Shown here: positions 1 through 8,089 of the stretch, piece by piece
Layout: each line of letters begins with the position of its first letter
Position numbering within the stretch: the stretch's first letter is position 1
NCBI RefSeq assembly: GCF_023016005.1
Contig: NZ_JALKAZ010000001.1
Span: forward strand, 1,612,001 to 1,676,000
DNA: 64,000 nt
Origin: Erythrobacter sp. F6033
Lineage (GTDB): Bacteria; Pseudomonadota; Alphaproteobacteria; Sphingomonadales; Sphingomonadaceae
Direction: 5' to 3'
The notes under the pieces: generated by a model
The model's input: the letters and a program-made list of their open reading frames with translations, nothing else
Databases searched by the model: none
Told to the model about the DNA's origin: nothing
Made by a program: the position numbers and the translations under genes

Positions 1-153
1 TGGCCGCACTTGATCCCGCTTGTCCGATCAGGCCGGATCAAAAGCGAAGGGCTGTTCAGCCATCAGTTTGATCTCAGCGAAGGCGCGGACGCATATCGCC
101 TGTTCGACAGCCGCGAAGAAGGCGTCATTAAGCTGCGAATTGATGTGAAGTAG
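1..153 (+). CDS. Zinc-dependent alcohol dehydrogenase (MDR family), C-terminal end only
   Basis: The first frame of the window is open and ends at a TAG at 151-153, giving the last 50 residues of a protein whose start lies outside the window. The tail LSEGADAYRLFDSREEGVIK is the closing strand and helix typical of medium-chain zinc alcohol dehydrogenases, where this region packs against the NAD-binding fold. The catalytic and zinc-binding residues are not in view, so substrate and cofactor cannot be told. It runs rightward, towards the leftward tRNA-Leu. The call rests on resemblance of the C-terminal motif only. Confidence 0.6.
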   Translation, partial: WPHLIPLVRSGRIKSEGLFSHQFDLSEGADAYRLFDSREEGVIKLRIDVK

Positions 154-210
154 CGGCTCTTGGGCTAACGCTTCGCACCCGAGACAAAGTCTTTTGAGGT
201 ACAAGAGAAA

Positions 211-295
211 TGGTGCCCCTGGCCCGACTCGAACGGGCACTCCGTTAGGAACTCGATTTTGAGTCGAGCGCGTCTACCAATTCCACCACAGGGGC
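211..295 (-). tRNA. tRNA-Leu (anticodon CAA)
   Basis: Read on the minus strand, an 85-nt cloverleaf begins GCCCCTGTGGTGGAATTGGT, has anticodon stem CTCGA/TCGAG around the loop CTCAAAA (anticodon CAA, codon UUG), a long variable arm as expected for a class II tRNA, a T-arm with GTTCGAGTC, and acceptor GCCCCTG pairing with CAGGGGC. CCA is encoded (211-213 on the plus strand read TGG). It follows the efp-phosphatase gene pair on the same strand. Confidence 0.97.
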
Positions 296-304
296 ACGCC
301 TGAG

Positions 305-332
305 CAGAGACGGCGCTGTTAGCGCCGCTCTG
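305..332 (-). terminator. Strong hairpin between the phosphatase gene and tRNA-Leu
   Basis: CAGAG + CGGCGC pairs with GCGCCG + CTCTG around the loop TAACA (minus-strand reading), an 11-bp stem with one bulged base. No run of T follows, so it is not a textbook intrinsic terminator. It could end the efp-phosphatase message or help process a read-through tRNA precursor. It overlaps the candidate -10 box of the tRNA-Leu promoter. Confidence 0.35.
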
Positions 333-344
333 TCATTACTTCAA
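316..344 (-). promoter_or_regulatory. Candidate sigma-70 promoter of tRNA-Leu
   Basis: On the minus strand TTGAAG (344-339) and TAACAG (321-316) are separated by 17 bp, and the tRNA begins about 20 nt further on. The spacing matches the candidate promoters seen before the other three tRNAs in this window. The -10 box is weak and lies inside a hairpin. Confidence 0.35.
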
Positions 345-369
345 GCGGACTTTCACCGCTATCGCTTCG

Positions 370-1188
370 CTATTTCAGCGAATTCGCCAGCAATTTGTGC
401 AGCCGTGAATGCAAAGCGTCATTTGCCGCCAGAACTTGAGCCGAATGGACCGGGTTGGAGCGGCCGCGGAAATCGGAAACAAACCCGCCCGCTTCGCGGA
501 TCAGCAAGCAACCGGCTGCCGTGTCCCAATCGTTGAGCCCGCTTTCCCAGAAGCCGTCAAACCGGCCTTGGGCGACATAAGCCATATCGAGCGAGGCAGC
601 ACCAAAACGGCGAATGCCAGCGACTTCTGGCCCGATTGCGCCAAAGATGCGGCTCCACTCGGCAAAGTCCCCGTGTCCCTGAAACGGGATACCGGTTGCA
701 ATCAGTGCCTCGTCAAGCGAGCGGCGACCCGACACGCGAAGCCGCGCATCCTGTAGCCACGCACCGCGTGTCTTCTCGGCCCAATACGTCTCGTCATTGA
801 TCGGGTGGTAGATTACCGCCGCTGTGACATCGCCCCAGCCTTTGCCATCCAGACGCGGCTCTTGCGCCGCGATGCTGATCGCAAAGTGCGGGATGCCGTG
901 CAGGAAGTTGCTTGTTCCGTCGAGCGGATCAACGATCCAGCGCGGTTTGTCTGGTGCGCCTTCGATGACGCCAGCCTCTTCCAATACAAAGCCCCAATCG
1001 GGCCGCGCATTGAGCAGTTCATCATAGAGAATGCGTTCCGCGCGCATATCGGCTTTGGAAACAAAGTCCGCTGGACCTTTGCGGCTCACCTGGAGGTGCT
1101 CAACCTCGCCAAAGTCGCGCCGCAAACGGTTACCCGCTTTACGCGCCGCGCGTTCCATGACGCGGATCAGGCCTGAAAACATCGACAT
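370..1188 (-). CDS. Inositol monophosphatase family protein
   Basis: 272 residues, the usual length for the family (IMPase/SuhB/CysQ/HisN group), a Mg-dependent sugar-phosphate phosphatase fold acting in the cytoplasm. The metal-site motifs are intact: Glu70-Glu71, WIVDPLDGTSNF at 84-95 (Asp87, Asp90) and WDTAAG at 221-226 (Asp222). It starts 6 bp after the efp stop on the same strand and is probably co-transcribed with it. A second family member sits at 38938-39735, so one of the two could be specialised, for example for histidinol phosphate or inositol phosphate. The sequence alone does not say which. An in-frame ATG two codons later is an alternative start. Confidence 0.9.
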   Translation of the reverse strand: MSMFSGLIRVMERAARKAGNRLRRDFGEVEHLQVSRKGPADFVSKADMRAERILYDELLNARPDWGFVLEEAGVIEGAPDKPRWIVDPLDGTSNFLHGIPHFAISIAAQEPRLDGKGWGDVTAAVIYHPINDETYWAEKTRGAWLQDARLRVSGRRSLDEALIATGIPFQGHGDFAEWSRIFGAIGPEVAGIRRFGAASLDMAYVAQGRFDGFWESGLNDWDTAAGCLLIREAGGFVSDFRGRSNPVHSAQVLAANDALHSRLHKLLANSLK

Positions 1189-1194
1189 CGTGAC

Positions 1195-1758
1195 TTAGCT
1201 CGCTTTGCCGACATAAGATTGCTCGTACACATCTACGATGATGCGAGTGCCGCTGCCGATATGAGGCGGGACCATGATGCGCACGCCGTTGTCGAGGACA
1301 GCCGGCTTGTAGCTGGATGAGGCAGTCTGCCCCTTCACCACCGCATCGGCTTCAACGATTTCGGCCTCGATTTGCTGCGGCAGCTGAACCGAAATCGGTT
1401 TCTCTTCCCACAGTTCGAGCATGACCTGCATGCCATCCTGCAGGAATGGCCGCGCATCGCCGAGTAGATCGGATGGCAGATTGATCTGTTCGTAATTCAC
1501 CTGATCCATGAACACGAGCATATCGCCGTCTTCATAGAGGAACTGATAATCCGCAGTATCGAGACGCACCTTTTCGACTGTGTCGGCGCTGCGGAAACGA
1601 ACGTTGGTTTTGCGGCCGTCCTGCAGGTTCTTCATCTCGACCTGCATGTACGCGCCGCCTTTGCCTGGCTGCGTGTGCTGAATCTTGGCAACCTTCCAGA
1701 TGCCTTTTTCATATTCGATGATGTTGCCGGGACGAATGTCGACGCCGCTGATTTTCAT
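1195..1758 (-). CDS. efp: Translation elongation factor P
   Basis: 187 residues with the three-domain EF-P layout: KOW-like N-domain and two OB domains. EF-P binds the ribosome between P and E sites and relieves stalling at polyproline stretches. The start [12 protein letters not shown] is the family start. The frame stays open for 52 codons upstream, but that part has no family likeness. The tip lysine modified in many bacteria is Lys33 in QPGKGGAY, so the residue is present. Whether a modifying enzyme exists cannot be seen here. The gene leads an operon with the phosphatase downstream. Proline-rich proteins in this window (2346-2654, 59828-61720 and the E2 linker) are plausible clients. Confidence 0.97.
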   Translation of the reverse strand: MKISGVDIRPGNIIEYEKGIWKVAKIQHTQPGKGGAYMQVEMKNLQDGRKTNVRFRSADTVEKVRLDTADYQFLYEDGDMLVFMDQVNYEQINLPSDLLGDARPFLQDGMQVMLELWEEKPISVQLPQQIEAEIVEADAVVKGQTASSSYKPAVLDNGVRIMVPPHIGSGTRIIVDVYEQSYVGKAS

Positions 1759-1982
1759 GGGGCTGGTGCCTTTTGTCGGAGATATGGCGCGCGGCGTGGG
1801 CCAGCGCACTCTGAAAAACTGTGATGCGCGCCAATAGCGGAGGGAAGAGTTCACGGCAAGCGCACCGGAGCCGATGGGTAACTTGTCGTAAAAAGTCAGG
1901 CGAAATTCAGCCAAACATCCTTAACGCCGTGGCTTACAGCGCCGCATAATGTTATCAAACTGCGCACAATGAGTACCCCGCA

Positions 1983-2345
1983 ATGAAAACACGTTACGTC
2001 TTTTTCCTGACCGTATTCGCGGCTGCTGTGGCTGCTGCCGCTCCTATGATGGCGCAAAACCAGCTGGGAGGCGGCAAGCTGGCGACCATGCCAAAGGGCA
2101 CATACCAATGCGCTTTGCCGGGCGATGCCGCTGGCAAGGCTATTGAAGTCGTGAAGGAAGAGGAATTCCGGCTCGGCGCTGCGTCCAGCTACACCGATGC
2201 CGAAGGTAAGGGCATATACTTGCTACGCGGCAAGAAATTTACCTTCACACGCGGCCCCAAAAAGGGCGAGCAATTCACGCGCGTCGGCACGAACCAACTG
2301 AAGCGCGGCAAACTGATTTGCACGCGCCTTGGCGGTCGTTCCTAA
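1983..2345 (+). CDS. Small exported protein of unknown function
   Basis: 120 residues. An N-terminal signal peptide (Lys3/Arg4, then a hydrophobic alanine-rich stretch to about residue 23, likely cut after MMAQ or nearby) precedes a basic, soluble domain of about 95 residues with two cysteines (near residues 43 and 114) that could form a disulfide. I do not recognise a named family. It is transcribed away from efp across a 224-bp gap, which should hold promoters for both. Its stop codon lies directly against the stop codon of the convergent proline-rich gene, with no room for a terminator between them. Confidence 0.7.
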   Translation: MKTRYVFFLTVFAAAVAAAAPMMAQNQLGGGKLATMPKGTYQCALPGDAAGKAIEVVKEEEFRLGAASSYTDAEGKGIYLLRGKKFTFTRGPKKGEQFTRVGTNQLKRGKLICTRLGGRS

Positions 2346-2654
2346 CTACGCTTCTACAGTTTCCGGAGTTTCCGATGCCTCTGGCGTAGGCTCGGCGCTT
2401 GGCTGCGACGGAGGCGTTGCTGTCGGCGCAGGCGTAGGTTCTGGTGTGGGTTCCACAGCAATCGGAGGCGCGGAGGGAGGAGTGACCGTTTCCGCAGGCG
2501 TTGGAGCGACAGGCGCAGGCTCTTCTGTCGTCGGTTCGCCATCATCTTGCCGATCATTCGCCATTTCGAACGCTGTTCCGCCAAAAATAATCCACGCAGC
2601 AGACGTTAAAGTCGCGGTTATGATGATTGTCAGAAGCCTATCGATAAACTTCAT
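2346..2654 (-). CDS. Membrane-anchored proline-rich small protein
   Basis: 102 residues. One N-terminal hydrophobic helix (about 5-28) acts as anchor or uncleaved signal. The rest is low-complexity Pro/Thr/Glu/Ala with repeated PTP and EPTPEP steps, predicted disordered and acidic. Its ATG overlaps the stop of the ThiE-like gene by 4 bp (ATGA), so translation is probably coupled. No function is recognised. Polyproline runs would make it dependent on EF-P. Confidence 0.65.
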   Translation of the reverse strand: MKFIDRLLTIIITATLTSAAWIIFGGTAFEMANDRQDDGEPTTEEPAPVAPTPAETVTPPSAPPIAVEPTPEPTPAPTATPPSQPSAEPTPEASETPETVEA

Positions 2655-3304
2655 GGCGCTGGCCTTTCTGTTTCGCTGATCACTTTTGCAAAAGCCTCGA
2701 TGGCCTGCACCTCATTGTCGTTCCACACAGCGCCCGACACCGCGAGGAAATCCGCTCCCGCTTCGATCAACGGAGCGCAATTTTTCGGCGTAATGCCTCC
2801 GATCGCGACACAGGGAATTTCGAACAGAGTTGCCCACCATTTCAGTGTTTCGATTGTAGGCCGCTCGGCGTCGCCCTTATCCTTTGTGGTGCTTTCGAAG
2901 AATGCCCCGAAGGCGATATAATCCGCGCCAGCCTCACCGGCGTCCATCGCCAAGTGCTTTGACGCATGACAGGTTACGCCGATCTGGACATCACGGCCCA
3001 ACTCCTCGCGCGCTTCCGTGGGGTCGCCATCGCCCTGCCCCAGATGCACTCCGTCAGCCTTAAGCCGTTTGGCCAGCGGAACGCTGTCATTGACGACAAA
3101 GGCGACATCATGCGCGGCGCAGATTGCCTGCAAAGGCTCGGCAAGATCTGCAAGCTTGTGCTGATCGTCGATCCCTTTCACCCGAAACTGAAAGGCGGTG
3201 ACCACTCCTTTGCCCGCAGCAAGCGCGCGCTCAAGCTGGGCGGGAAAATCGCCGCCGACATCTTGAGGAGAGATAAGGTAAAGCTGGGTATCTGGCTGAT
3301 TCAC
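2651..3304 (-). CDS. thiE: Thiamine phosphate synthase (ThiE/TenI-type)
   Basis: A TIM-barrel protein of the ThiE/TenI group, which couples HMP-pyrophosphate with the thiazole phosphate to make thiamine phosphate. Visible marks are the substrate-site runs VNDSVPLA, DGVHLGQGD and FGAFFESTTK. The opening is unusually long if the upstream ATG at 3340 is used, because that would overlap the aldolase gene by 26 bp. A GTG at 3304, 11 bp after the aldolase stop, gives a more family-like N-terminus (NQPDTQLYLISP) and is preferred here. The pyrophosphate loop is less canonical than in E. coli ThiE, so a TenI-like role is possible. It is the seventh gene of the leftward carbon cluster. Confidence 0.8.
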   Translation of the reverse strand: MNQPDTQLYLISPQDVGGDFPAQLERALAAGKGVVTAFQFRVKGIDDQHKLADLAEPLQAICAAHDVAFVVNDSVPLAKRLKADGVHLGQGDGDPTEAREELGRDVQIGVTCHASKHLAMDAGEAGADYIAFGAFFESTTKDKGDAERPTIETLKWWATLFEIPCVAIGGITPKNCAPLIEAGADFLAVSGAVWNDNEVQAIEAFAKVISETERPAP

Positions 3305-3314
3305 GCCGACCGCT

Positions 3315-4205
3315 TTAGACAGCGCAGCTGGCGCCCGCAATCTTATCGATGGCTTTGCCTAGGGTTCCGTCAAACTCGTCGTCTGACTGGCCTTTGCGCA
3401 GGTCCTGCAGCAGCCCGCGGCTGAAGCTGGCGATCATGCCCGGGTTCTGCGCGAGACGTTCGCACGCATCATCGGTTGAGAAACCACCGGACAGCGCAAC
3501 CACGCGCAGCACATTCGGGTGATTGATAGCCGGGGTGTAGTGCCCCGCTTTCACAGGGATCGACAGTTTAAGCATGACCTTGCGGCCTTCCGGCAGAGCG
3601 TCGAGCCCCTTCATGATCTCAGCGAGCAAGATGTCTTCACCGGCTTCGCGATCATCCGAAGTGATGTCATATTCAGGTTCAAGCATCGGCATCAGACCCG
3701 CATCTGCAATCTGATTTCCAACCGCGAACTGCTGTTCAACCACAGCGGCGATCCCTGCTGCGTCTGCGGATTTGATCACCGACCGCATTTTCGTGCCAAA
3801 CATGCCATTGGCGACGGATTTTTCGAGCAGCGCCGGAAGTTTATCCAGCGGCTTCATCATCTGCGCGCCGTTTTCCTCGCCGGCGAGGCCCTGATCAACT
3901 TTGATAAACGGTACAATACCGCGCGCTTTCAAAGCGTCGGCGGTGGATTTTCCTTCAACGCTGCCATCCATCGTTTTCTCAAACAGGATCGCGCCGATGA
4001 CCTTGCCACTACCAAAGCATGGCGATGTGATAACCCGGCTGCGCATCGCATGGATTTGGCCGAACATCTCTTCGTCGCCAGACCATTCATCGTCTTCAAC
4101 ACCGTATCCGCGCAGCGCCTTTGGCGTGGAACCACCCGATTGATCGAGAGCCGCAATAAAGCCCTGTCCGTTTGCAATTTTGGCGGTCATCTCTTCGGTG
4201 TTCAT
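3315..4205 (-). CDS. Class I fructose-bisphosphate aldolase
   Basis: 296 residues. It cleaves or forms fructose-1,6-bisphosphate in glycolysis and gluconeogenesis through a Schiff-base lysine, without metal. Class I marks are visible: LDQSGGSTPK at 20-29, KVDQG at 102-106, LEPEYD at 175-180 and the probable Schiff-base Lys203 in MLKLSIP. It belongs with pgk, gap and tkt upstream on the same strand, separated from them by three small genes. A 14-bp perfect palindrome lies 18-31 bp before the start and might be an operator. Confidence 0.95.
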   Translation of the reverse strand: MNTEEMTAKIANGQGFIAALDQSGGSTPKALRGYGVEDDEWSGDEEMFGQIHAMRSRVITSPCFGSGKVIGAILFEKTMDGSVEGKSTADALKARGIVPFIKVDQGLAGEENGAQMMKPLDKLPALLEKSVANGMFGTKMRSVIKSADAAGIAAVVEQQFAVGNQIADAGLMPMLEPEYDITSDDREAGEDILLAEIMKGLDALPEGRKVMLKLSIPVKAGHYTPAINHPNVLRVVALSGGFSTDDACERLAQNPGMIASFSRGLLQDLRKGQSDDEFDGTLGKAIDKIAGASCAV

Positions 4206-4222
4206 CGATTGTCCCTTTGGAA

Positions 4223-4236
4223 TGCATACCTATGCA
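4223..4236. promoter_or_regulatory. Short palindrome before the aldolase gene
   Basis: TGCATA-CC-TATGCA is a perfect 6-bp inverted repeat around two bases in the 90-bp gap upstream of the aldolase start. Size and place would suit a dimeric regulator, but no regulator is known to me for this motif, and short palindromes arise by chance. Confidence 0.25.
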
Positions 4237-4295
4237 GGAAAGATTGTTCGCCTTTAGCCAGAGCTACCGCGCGGGGCAACGGCATAAACCGTGTT

Positions 4296-4931
4296 TTACG
4301 CCTTCAATCCGGGCGTCAGATTGATCGCGATGCTGATCCGCGTTCCGTTGCCGTGAAACGGTCGCACGGCATGTTGGAGCCAGCTCGGGAACATGACGAT
4401 CATCCCTGTTTTGGGCCGGACCGACATTTCGCTCACTTGCGGCGTTCCATTGCTTTCTTTGATGCGAAGATCGGGTGCGGTCATGCGAACCATCGGCATT
4501 CTCGGATCAAGCACTTGCAAATGCCCGCCCAAGCTCGGGTCGTCATCACCCTGATAGCCATCATCGATATAGGCAACAGCCGACCAAAAGCTGCCCGGAT
4601 GCGTGTGATACTGGTTGGCGTTCCCCTTGCCAGAGACATTGGCCCACATTTCAGGAATCCAGCCAAAGCGGCTGTCATTCGGGCTTTTGTCATCCAAGGT
4701 ATACGCATCGGCGAGCTCCATCGCCTTTAAGGCGAGCGCTTTCGCAGCTTCACCGCCCCATTCGATCATTTCCGTGTTTGAATGCCACCCGCCCAAGTTG
4801 GAGATCGATACTCCCTCCTGATCGCGGGCCTGTTCGGCCTCGATAACTTCCCGAAGGGCTGCGATCCCGGCTTCACTTTGTAGCTGGTCGACCACGAAGG
4901 GTGTTGAGAACAAAGAGTGGGTCTGGGCCAT
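4296..4931 (-). CDS. Putative 2-oxoglutarate/Fe(II) oxygenase (TIGR02466-type)
   Basis: 211 residues. The jelly-roll iron site is suggested by YHTHPGSFWSAVAYI starting at residue 108 (His109, His111), a distal His187 in WLQHAVRPF and an arginine (Arg190 or Arg198) to hold 2-oxoglutarate. Proteins of this small family are annotated as putative 2OG-Fe(II) oxygenases and no substrate is known to me. The gene sits between the aldolase and a thioesterase gene with short gaps (15 bp to the latter), so it probably shares a transcript with the carbon cluster. Confidence 0.75.
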   Translation of the reverse strand: MAQTHSLFSTPFVVDQLQSEAGIAALREVIEAEQARDQEGVSISNLGGWHSNTEMIEWGGEAAKALALKAMELADAYTLDDKSPNDSRFGWIPEMWANVSGKGNANQYHTHPGSFWSAVAYIDDGYQGDDDPSLGGHLQVLDPRMPMVRMTAPDLRIKESNGTPQVSEMSVRPKTGMIVMFPSWLQHAVRPFHGNGTRISIAINLTPGLKA

Positions 4932-4946
4932 AATGCGTTCTCGAAT

Positions 4947-5408
4947 TTAGTCTTTGCGAGGGCTGAATTTGCGGATGATACCCGTAAAACTCAATGCGGG
5001 TTTACCGTCGCCCGTGATGAGGCCGCGTACGAAGATCGTTTTGCCCCCGCCACGCGTTACCTCTCCGCGCGCCTCGACCAGAGCGCCTTCGGGCACTCCG
5101 CCAAGGAAGTCGCTCGACAGGTTCATCGTCACTGCGGCGGCACCGCCCAGCTCGTCTGTTGCAATTGCGAAAAGCGCGAAATCGGCAAATGTCATCAAAC
5201 ATCCGCCATGCATCGATCCGGCACCGTTCATATGCTGAGCTTCGGCGCGAAAGGCGCTAAGATAGGTGCCGTCATCCTCGCGTCGCATAAAGAACGGGCC
5301 GCTGCGCATCTCATACGGATCATGATTCCAGTGATACCAGCCTGCAAATTCACCCTCGGTGCATTCAACGGCATTGCCGTAACCGTATTCAGTCTTTGTT
5401 TCGCTCAT
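4947..5408 (-). CDS. PaaI-family hotdog thioesterase
   Basis: 153 residues with a single hotdog fold. The PaaI-type active-site run MHGGCLMTFADFALFAIA contains the conserved His-Gly-Gly turn followed by the long central helix. Family members hydrolyse acyl-CoA or aryl-CoA thioesters in the cytoplasm as tetramers. The substrate cannot be read from sequence. It lies 6 bp from the NTF2-like gene upstream, on the same strand. Confidence 0.85.
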   Translation of the reverse strand: MSETKTEYGYGNAVECTEGEFAGWYHWNHDPYEMRSGPFFMRREDDGTYLSAFRAEAQHMNGAGSMHGGCLMTFADFALFAIATDELGGAAAVTMNLSSDFLGGVPEGALVEARGEVTRGGGKTIFVRGLITGDGKPALSFTGIIRKFSPRKD

Positions 5409-5414
5409 TTCAAA

Positions 5415-5840
5415 TCACGCCCACAATTGCAGGCTGCGGACGGTCTGGGTGAAACGTTCATCCTTGGCCGTTTGCGAGATTGCATGTTCGGCCAGTTTCC
5501 AACCCTGAAAGCGTGATTTGCGCCACAGACCCGTGAGCATGAATTCTCCGCTCCATTCGACCCTGCCCAATTCCAGTTCCAGCTTTGCGCCGGCCACATA
5601 CCAGGCGCAGCGGCCGTGACGGCGGACGAATGCCTGACCCAGCCTGAAACCGGTGCAACGAAAGCTGTCTTGCGCGGCGGCAATGAAGCTGGGCCGGTCC
5701 AGCAATTCAGGCGGCGTGCTGCCCACCATCATCATGAAATCGCGCGCAGCAATATCGCGGATCGCGCCTGCGTCGCGGTGCATCCAACTTTGCATAAAGC
5801 GCAGCTCTTGCGCTTCGATCATGGCTTCGATTTCGGCCAT
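5415..5840 (-). CDS. NTF2-like / SnoaL-type small protein
   Basis: 141 residues with the pattern of the nuclear-transport-factor-2 cone fold: an N-terminal helical pair (EAMIEAQELRFMQSWMHRD), then RDIAARDFMMMVG and C-terminal strands with W-rich sequence. Such proteins are small enzymes or ligand binders of the DUF4440/SnoaL group. No catalytic set can be assigned. It begins 2 bp after the pgk stop and is almost surely translated from the pgk message. Confidence 0.7.
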   Translation of the reverse strand: MAEIEAMIEAQELRFMQSWMHRDAGAIRDIAARDFMMMVGSTPPELLDRPSFIAAAQDSFRCTGFRLGQAFVRRHGRCAWYVAGAKLELELGRVEWSGEFMLTGLWRKSRFQGWKLAEHAISQTAKDERFTQTVRSLQLWA

Positions 5841-5842
5841 GC

Positions 5843-7042
5843 CTATTTACTCAGCGCCGCGACGCCCGGAAGCTCTTTGCCTTCCATCCATTCCAGGAAT
5901 GCGCCGCCTGCGGTGGAGATATATGTGACCTCATCGGTGACACCGGCCTGAGCGAGCGCAGCGACGGTATCACCGCCGCCAGCCACGCTGATCAGCGACC
6001 CTTCCTGCGTCAGCGCAGCGGCATGGCGCGCAAGCGCAACGGTTGCGGCATCAAACGGCTCGGTCTCGAATGCGCCAAGCGGTCCGTTCCACACGAGCGT
6101 GCGGCAGGTTTTGAGGACATCGGCCAGCGCCTCGGTTGCGAGCGGGCCGATATCGAGGATCATCTCATCCTCGGCGACTTCATGGACGTTGCAAGTGCGC
6201 AAACTGTCAGGATTCGCGGCGAATTCTTTTGCGACGACAACATCATAGGGCAGGTGCACGGTGCACCCTGCGTGATCGGCCTCGTCCATGATCTTTGAAG
6301 CGATGTCGGTGAGATCATGCTCGCACAGCGACTTGCCTACATTCACACCGCGCGCGGCGAGGAACGTGTTGGCCATGCCGCCGCCGATGATGAGGTGCTG
6401 CACCTTACCCACGAGATTTTCGAGCACAGCCAGCTTGGTCGAGACCTTCGCTCCGCCGACTACGGCAGCGACAGGCTGTTCGGGATTGCCGAGCGCCGCC
6501 TCAAGCGCCTTCAGCTCGCGCTCCATGGCGCGGCCTGCATATGACGGCAGGTGATGCGTGATGCCTTCCGTTGTCGCATGCGCACGGTGCGCCGCGCTGA
6601 ACGCGTCATTGACGAAAAAGTCGCCATGCGCGGCGATGGCCTGCGCAAAGTTTGGATCGTTTTCCGTCTCACCCGCCCAGAAACGGGTGTTGTCGAGCAA
6701 GCCGATATCGCCATTGCGCAGGATGCCGATGGATTGCTCCACCACAGGTCCGGCGACTTCAGGAATGAACATCAGTTCCTTGCCCAGCACCGCCTCGACA
6801 TCGCCGACAACCATACTGGTGGACAGCACGGATGAACGCTTTCCGCCTGGACGTCCGAAATGCGCCAGCATCAGGACTTTCGCACCCTTTCCAGCGAGTT
6901 CGAGGATGGTCTCTTTTACCGCTTCAACGCGGGTCACATCGGTCGCGGACCCGTCTTTCATCGGAAGGTTCAGATCAACCCGAACGAGCGCGACCTTGCC
7001 GGTCACGTCACCCAAATCATCAAGTGTTTTGAATGCGGCCAT
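5843..7042 (-). CDS. pgk: Phosphoglycerate kinase
   Basis: 399 residues, standard length. It transfers phosphate between 1,3-bisphosphoglycerate and ADP in glycolysis. Substrate-binding RVDLNLPMKDG near residue 21, the NDAFSAAHR motif, IGGGMANTF and the nucleotide-loop VAGGGDTVAAL are all present. It follows gap by 24 bp in the order tkt-gap-pgk, an arrangement shared with bacteria that run reductive or oxidative pentose routes alongside glycolysis. No RuBisCO or phosphoribulokinase gene is in view. Confidence 0.98.
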   Translation of the reverse strand: MAAFKTLDDLGDVTGKVALVRVDLNLPMKDGSATDVTRVEAVKETILELAGKGAKVLMLAHFGRPGGKRSSVLSTSMVVGDVEAVLGKELMFIPEVAGPVVEQSIGILRNGDIGLLDNTRFWAGETENDPNFAQAIAAHGDFFVNDAFSAAHRAHATTEGITHHLPSYAGRAMERELKALEAALGNPEQPVAAVVGGAKVSTKLAVLENLVGKVQHLIIGGGMANTFLAARGVNVGKSLCEHDLTDIASKIMDEADHAGCTVHLPYDVVVAKEFAANPDSLRTCNVHEVAEDEMILDIGPLATEALADVLKTCRTLVWNGPLGAFETEPFDAATVALARHAAALTQEGSLISVAGGGDTVAALAQAGVTDEVTYISTAGGAFLEWMEGKELPGVAALSK

Positions 7043-7066
7043 GTCGCGCCCTTTCGAAGAGATAGA

Positions 7067-8074
7067 TTAGAGGAACTTCGCCATAACACCGGCAGTGTCG
7101 ATCATGCGGTTGGAGAAGCCCCATTCGTTGTCATACCACGAAACGACGCGAGCAAGTTTGCCTTCCATCACGCTGGTTTCGAGGCTGTCGACGGTCGAGC
7201 TAGCCGGGTGGTGGTTGAAGTCAGACGAGACCAAAGGCTCATCGGTGTAATCGAGCACACCCTTCATTACGCCATCCGACGCTGCTTTAAGCGCCGCGTT
7301 GAGCTCTTCTGCTGTCGTATCGCGGCCCGGTTGGAACACGAGATCGACGAGGCTGACATTCGGTGTCGGCACACGAACCGACGATCCGTCCAGCTTGCCA
7401 GCGAGTTCCGGCAGAACCAAGCCGACCGCACGGGCAGCACCGGTGGTGGTCGGGATCATGTTCTGCGCACCGCCGCGGGCACGGCGCATATCACCGTGCA
7501 TTTGATCCAGCATACGCTGATCGTTGGTGTAGGAATGGATCGTGGTCATAAAGCCGCGCTCAATGCCGACCGTATCGTTCAGGACCTTCGCGATTGGCGA
7601 GAGGCAATTGGTGGTGCAGCTTGCGTTGGAGACGATCACGTCTTCGCCGGTCAGCACATCGTGGTTCACGCCGTAAACGATTGTCGCGCTGACATTCTTG
7701 GCCGGAGCCGAGATCAACACGCGCTTTGCACCCGCTGCGAGGTGCGGACGGCAGGCTTCGTCGCTTTGGAAAAAGCCGGTGCATTCCAGAACGATGTCGA
7801 CACCCTGTTCGCCATGCGGAAGGTTGCCCGGATCGCGCTCGCTCGTGACGGCAATCGACTTGCCACCAACAACAATCGCGCCGTCTTTCACGTCCACTTC
7901 GCCGGGGAAACGGCCATGGGTGGAATCGTATTTGAACAGCAGCGCGTTCGATTTGGTGTCCGCGAGATCGTTGATCGAAACCAGTTCGAGATCGTGATCG
8001 CTCCGCTCAAGAATAGCGCGGGCGACAAGACGGCCAATGCGGCCAAAACCATTAATTGCAACTTTGGTAGCCAT
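7067..8074 (-). CDS. gap: Glyceraldehyde-3-phosphate dehydrogenase, type I
   Basis: 335 residues. The NAD-binding start [10 protein letters not shown] (7-16), the catalytic Cys153 in [12 protein letters not shown] and His180 in [11 protein letters not shown] are intact. Asp36 after the second strand favours NAD over NADP. The enzyme oxidises glyceraldehyde-3-phosphate to 1,3-bisphosphoglycerate, which the adjacent pgk product then uses. It lies 15 bp downstream of tkt. Confidence 0.98.
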   Translation of the reverse strand: MATKVAINGFGRIGRLVARAILERSDHDLELVSINDLADTKSNALLFKYDSTHGRFPGEVDVKDGAIVVGGKSIAVTSERDPGNLPHGEQGVDIVLECTGFFQSDEACRPHLAAGAKRVLISAPAKNVSATIVYGVNHDVLTGEDVIVSNASCTTNCLSPIAKVLNDTVGIERGFMTTIHSYTNDQRMLDQMHGDMRRARGGAQNMIPTTTGAARAVGLVLPELAGKLDGSSVRVPTPNVSLVDLVFQPGRDTTAEELNAALKAASDGVMKGVLDYTDEPLVSSDFNHHPASSTVDSLETSVMEGKLARVVSWYDNEWGFSNRMIDTAGVMAKFL

Positions 8075-8089
8075 GAGAGGAGCTCCTGC

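Noticed and set aside
3519..4730. A 403-codon open frame opposite aldolase and the oxygenase
   Set aside because: Crosses a gene boundary on the other strand and has no recognisable domain.
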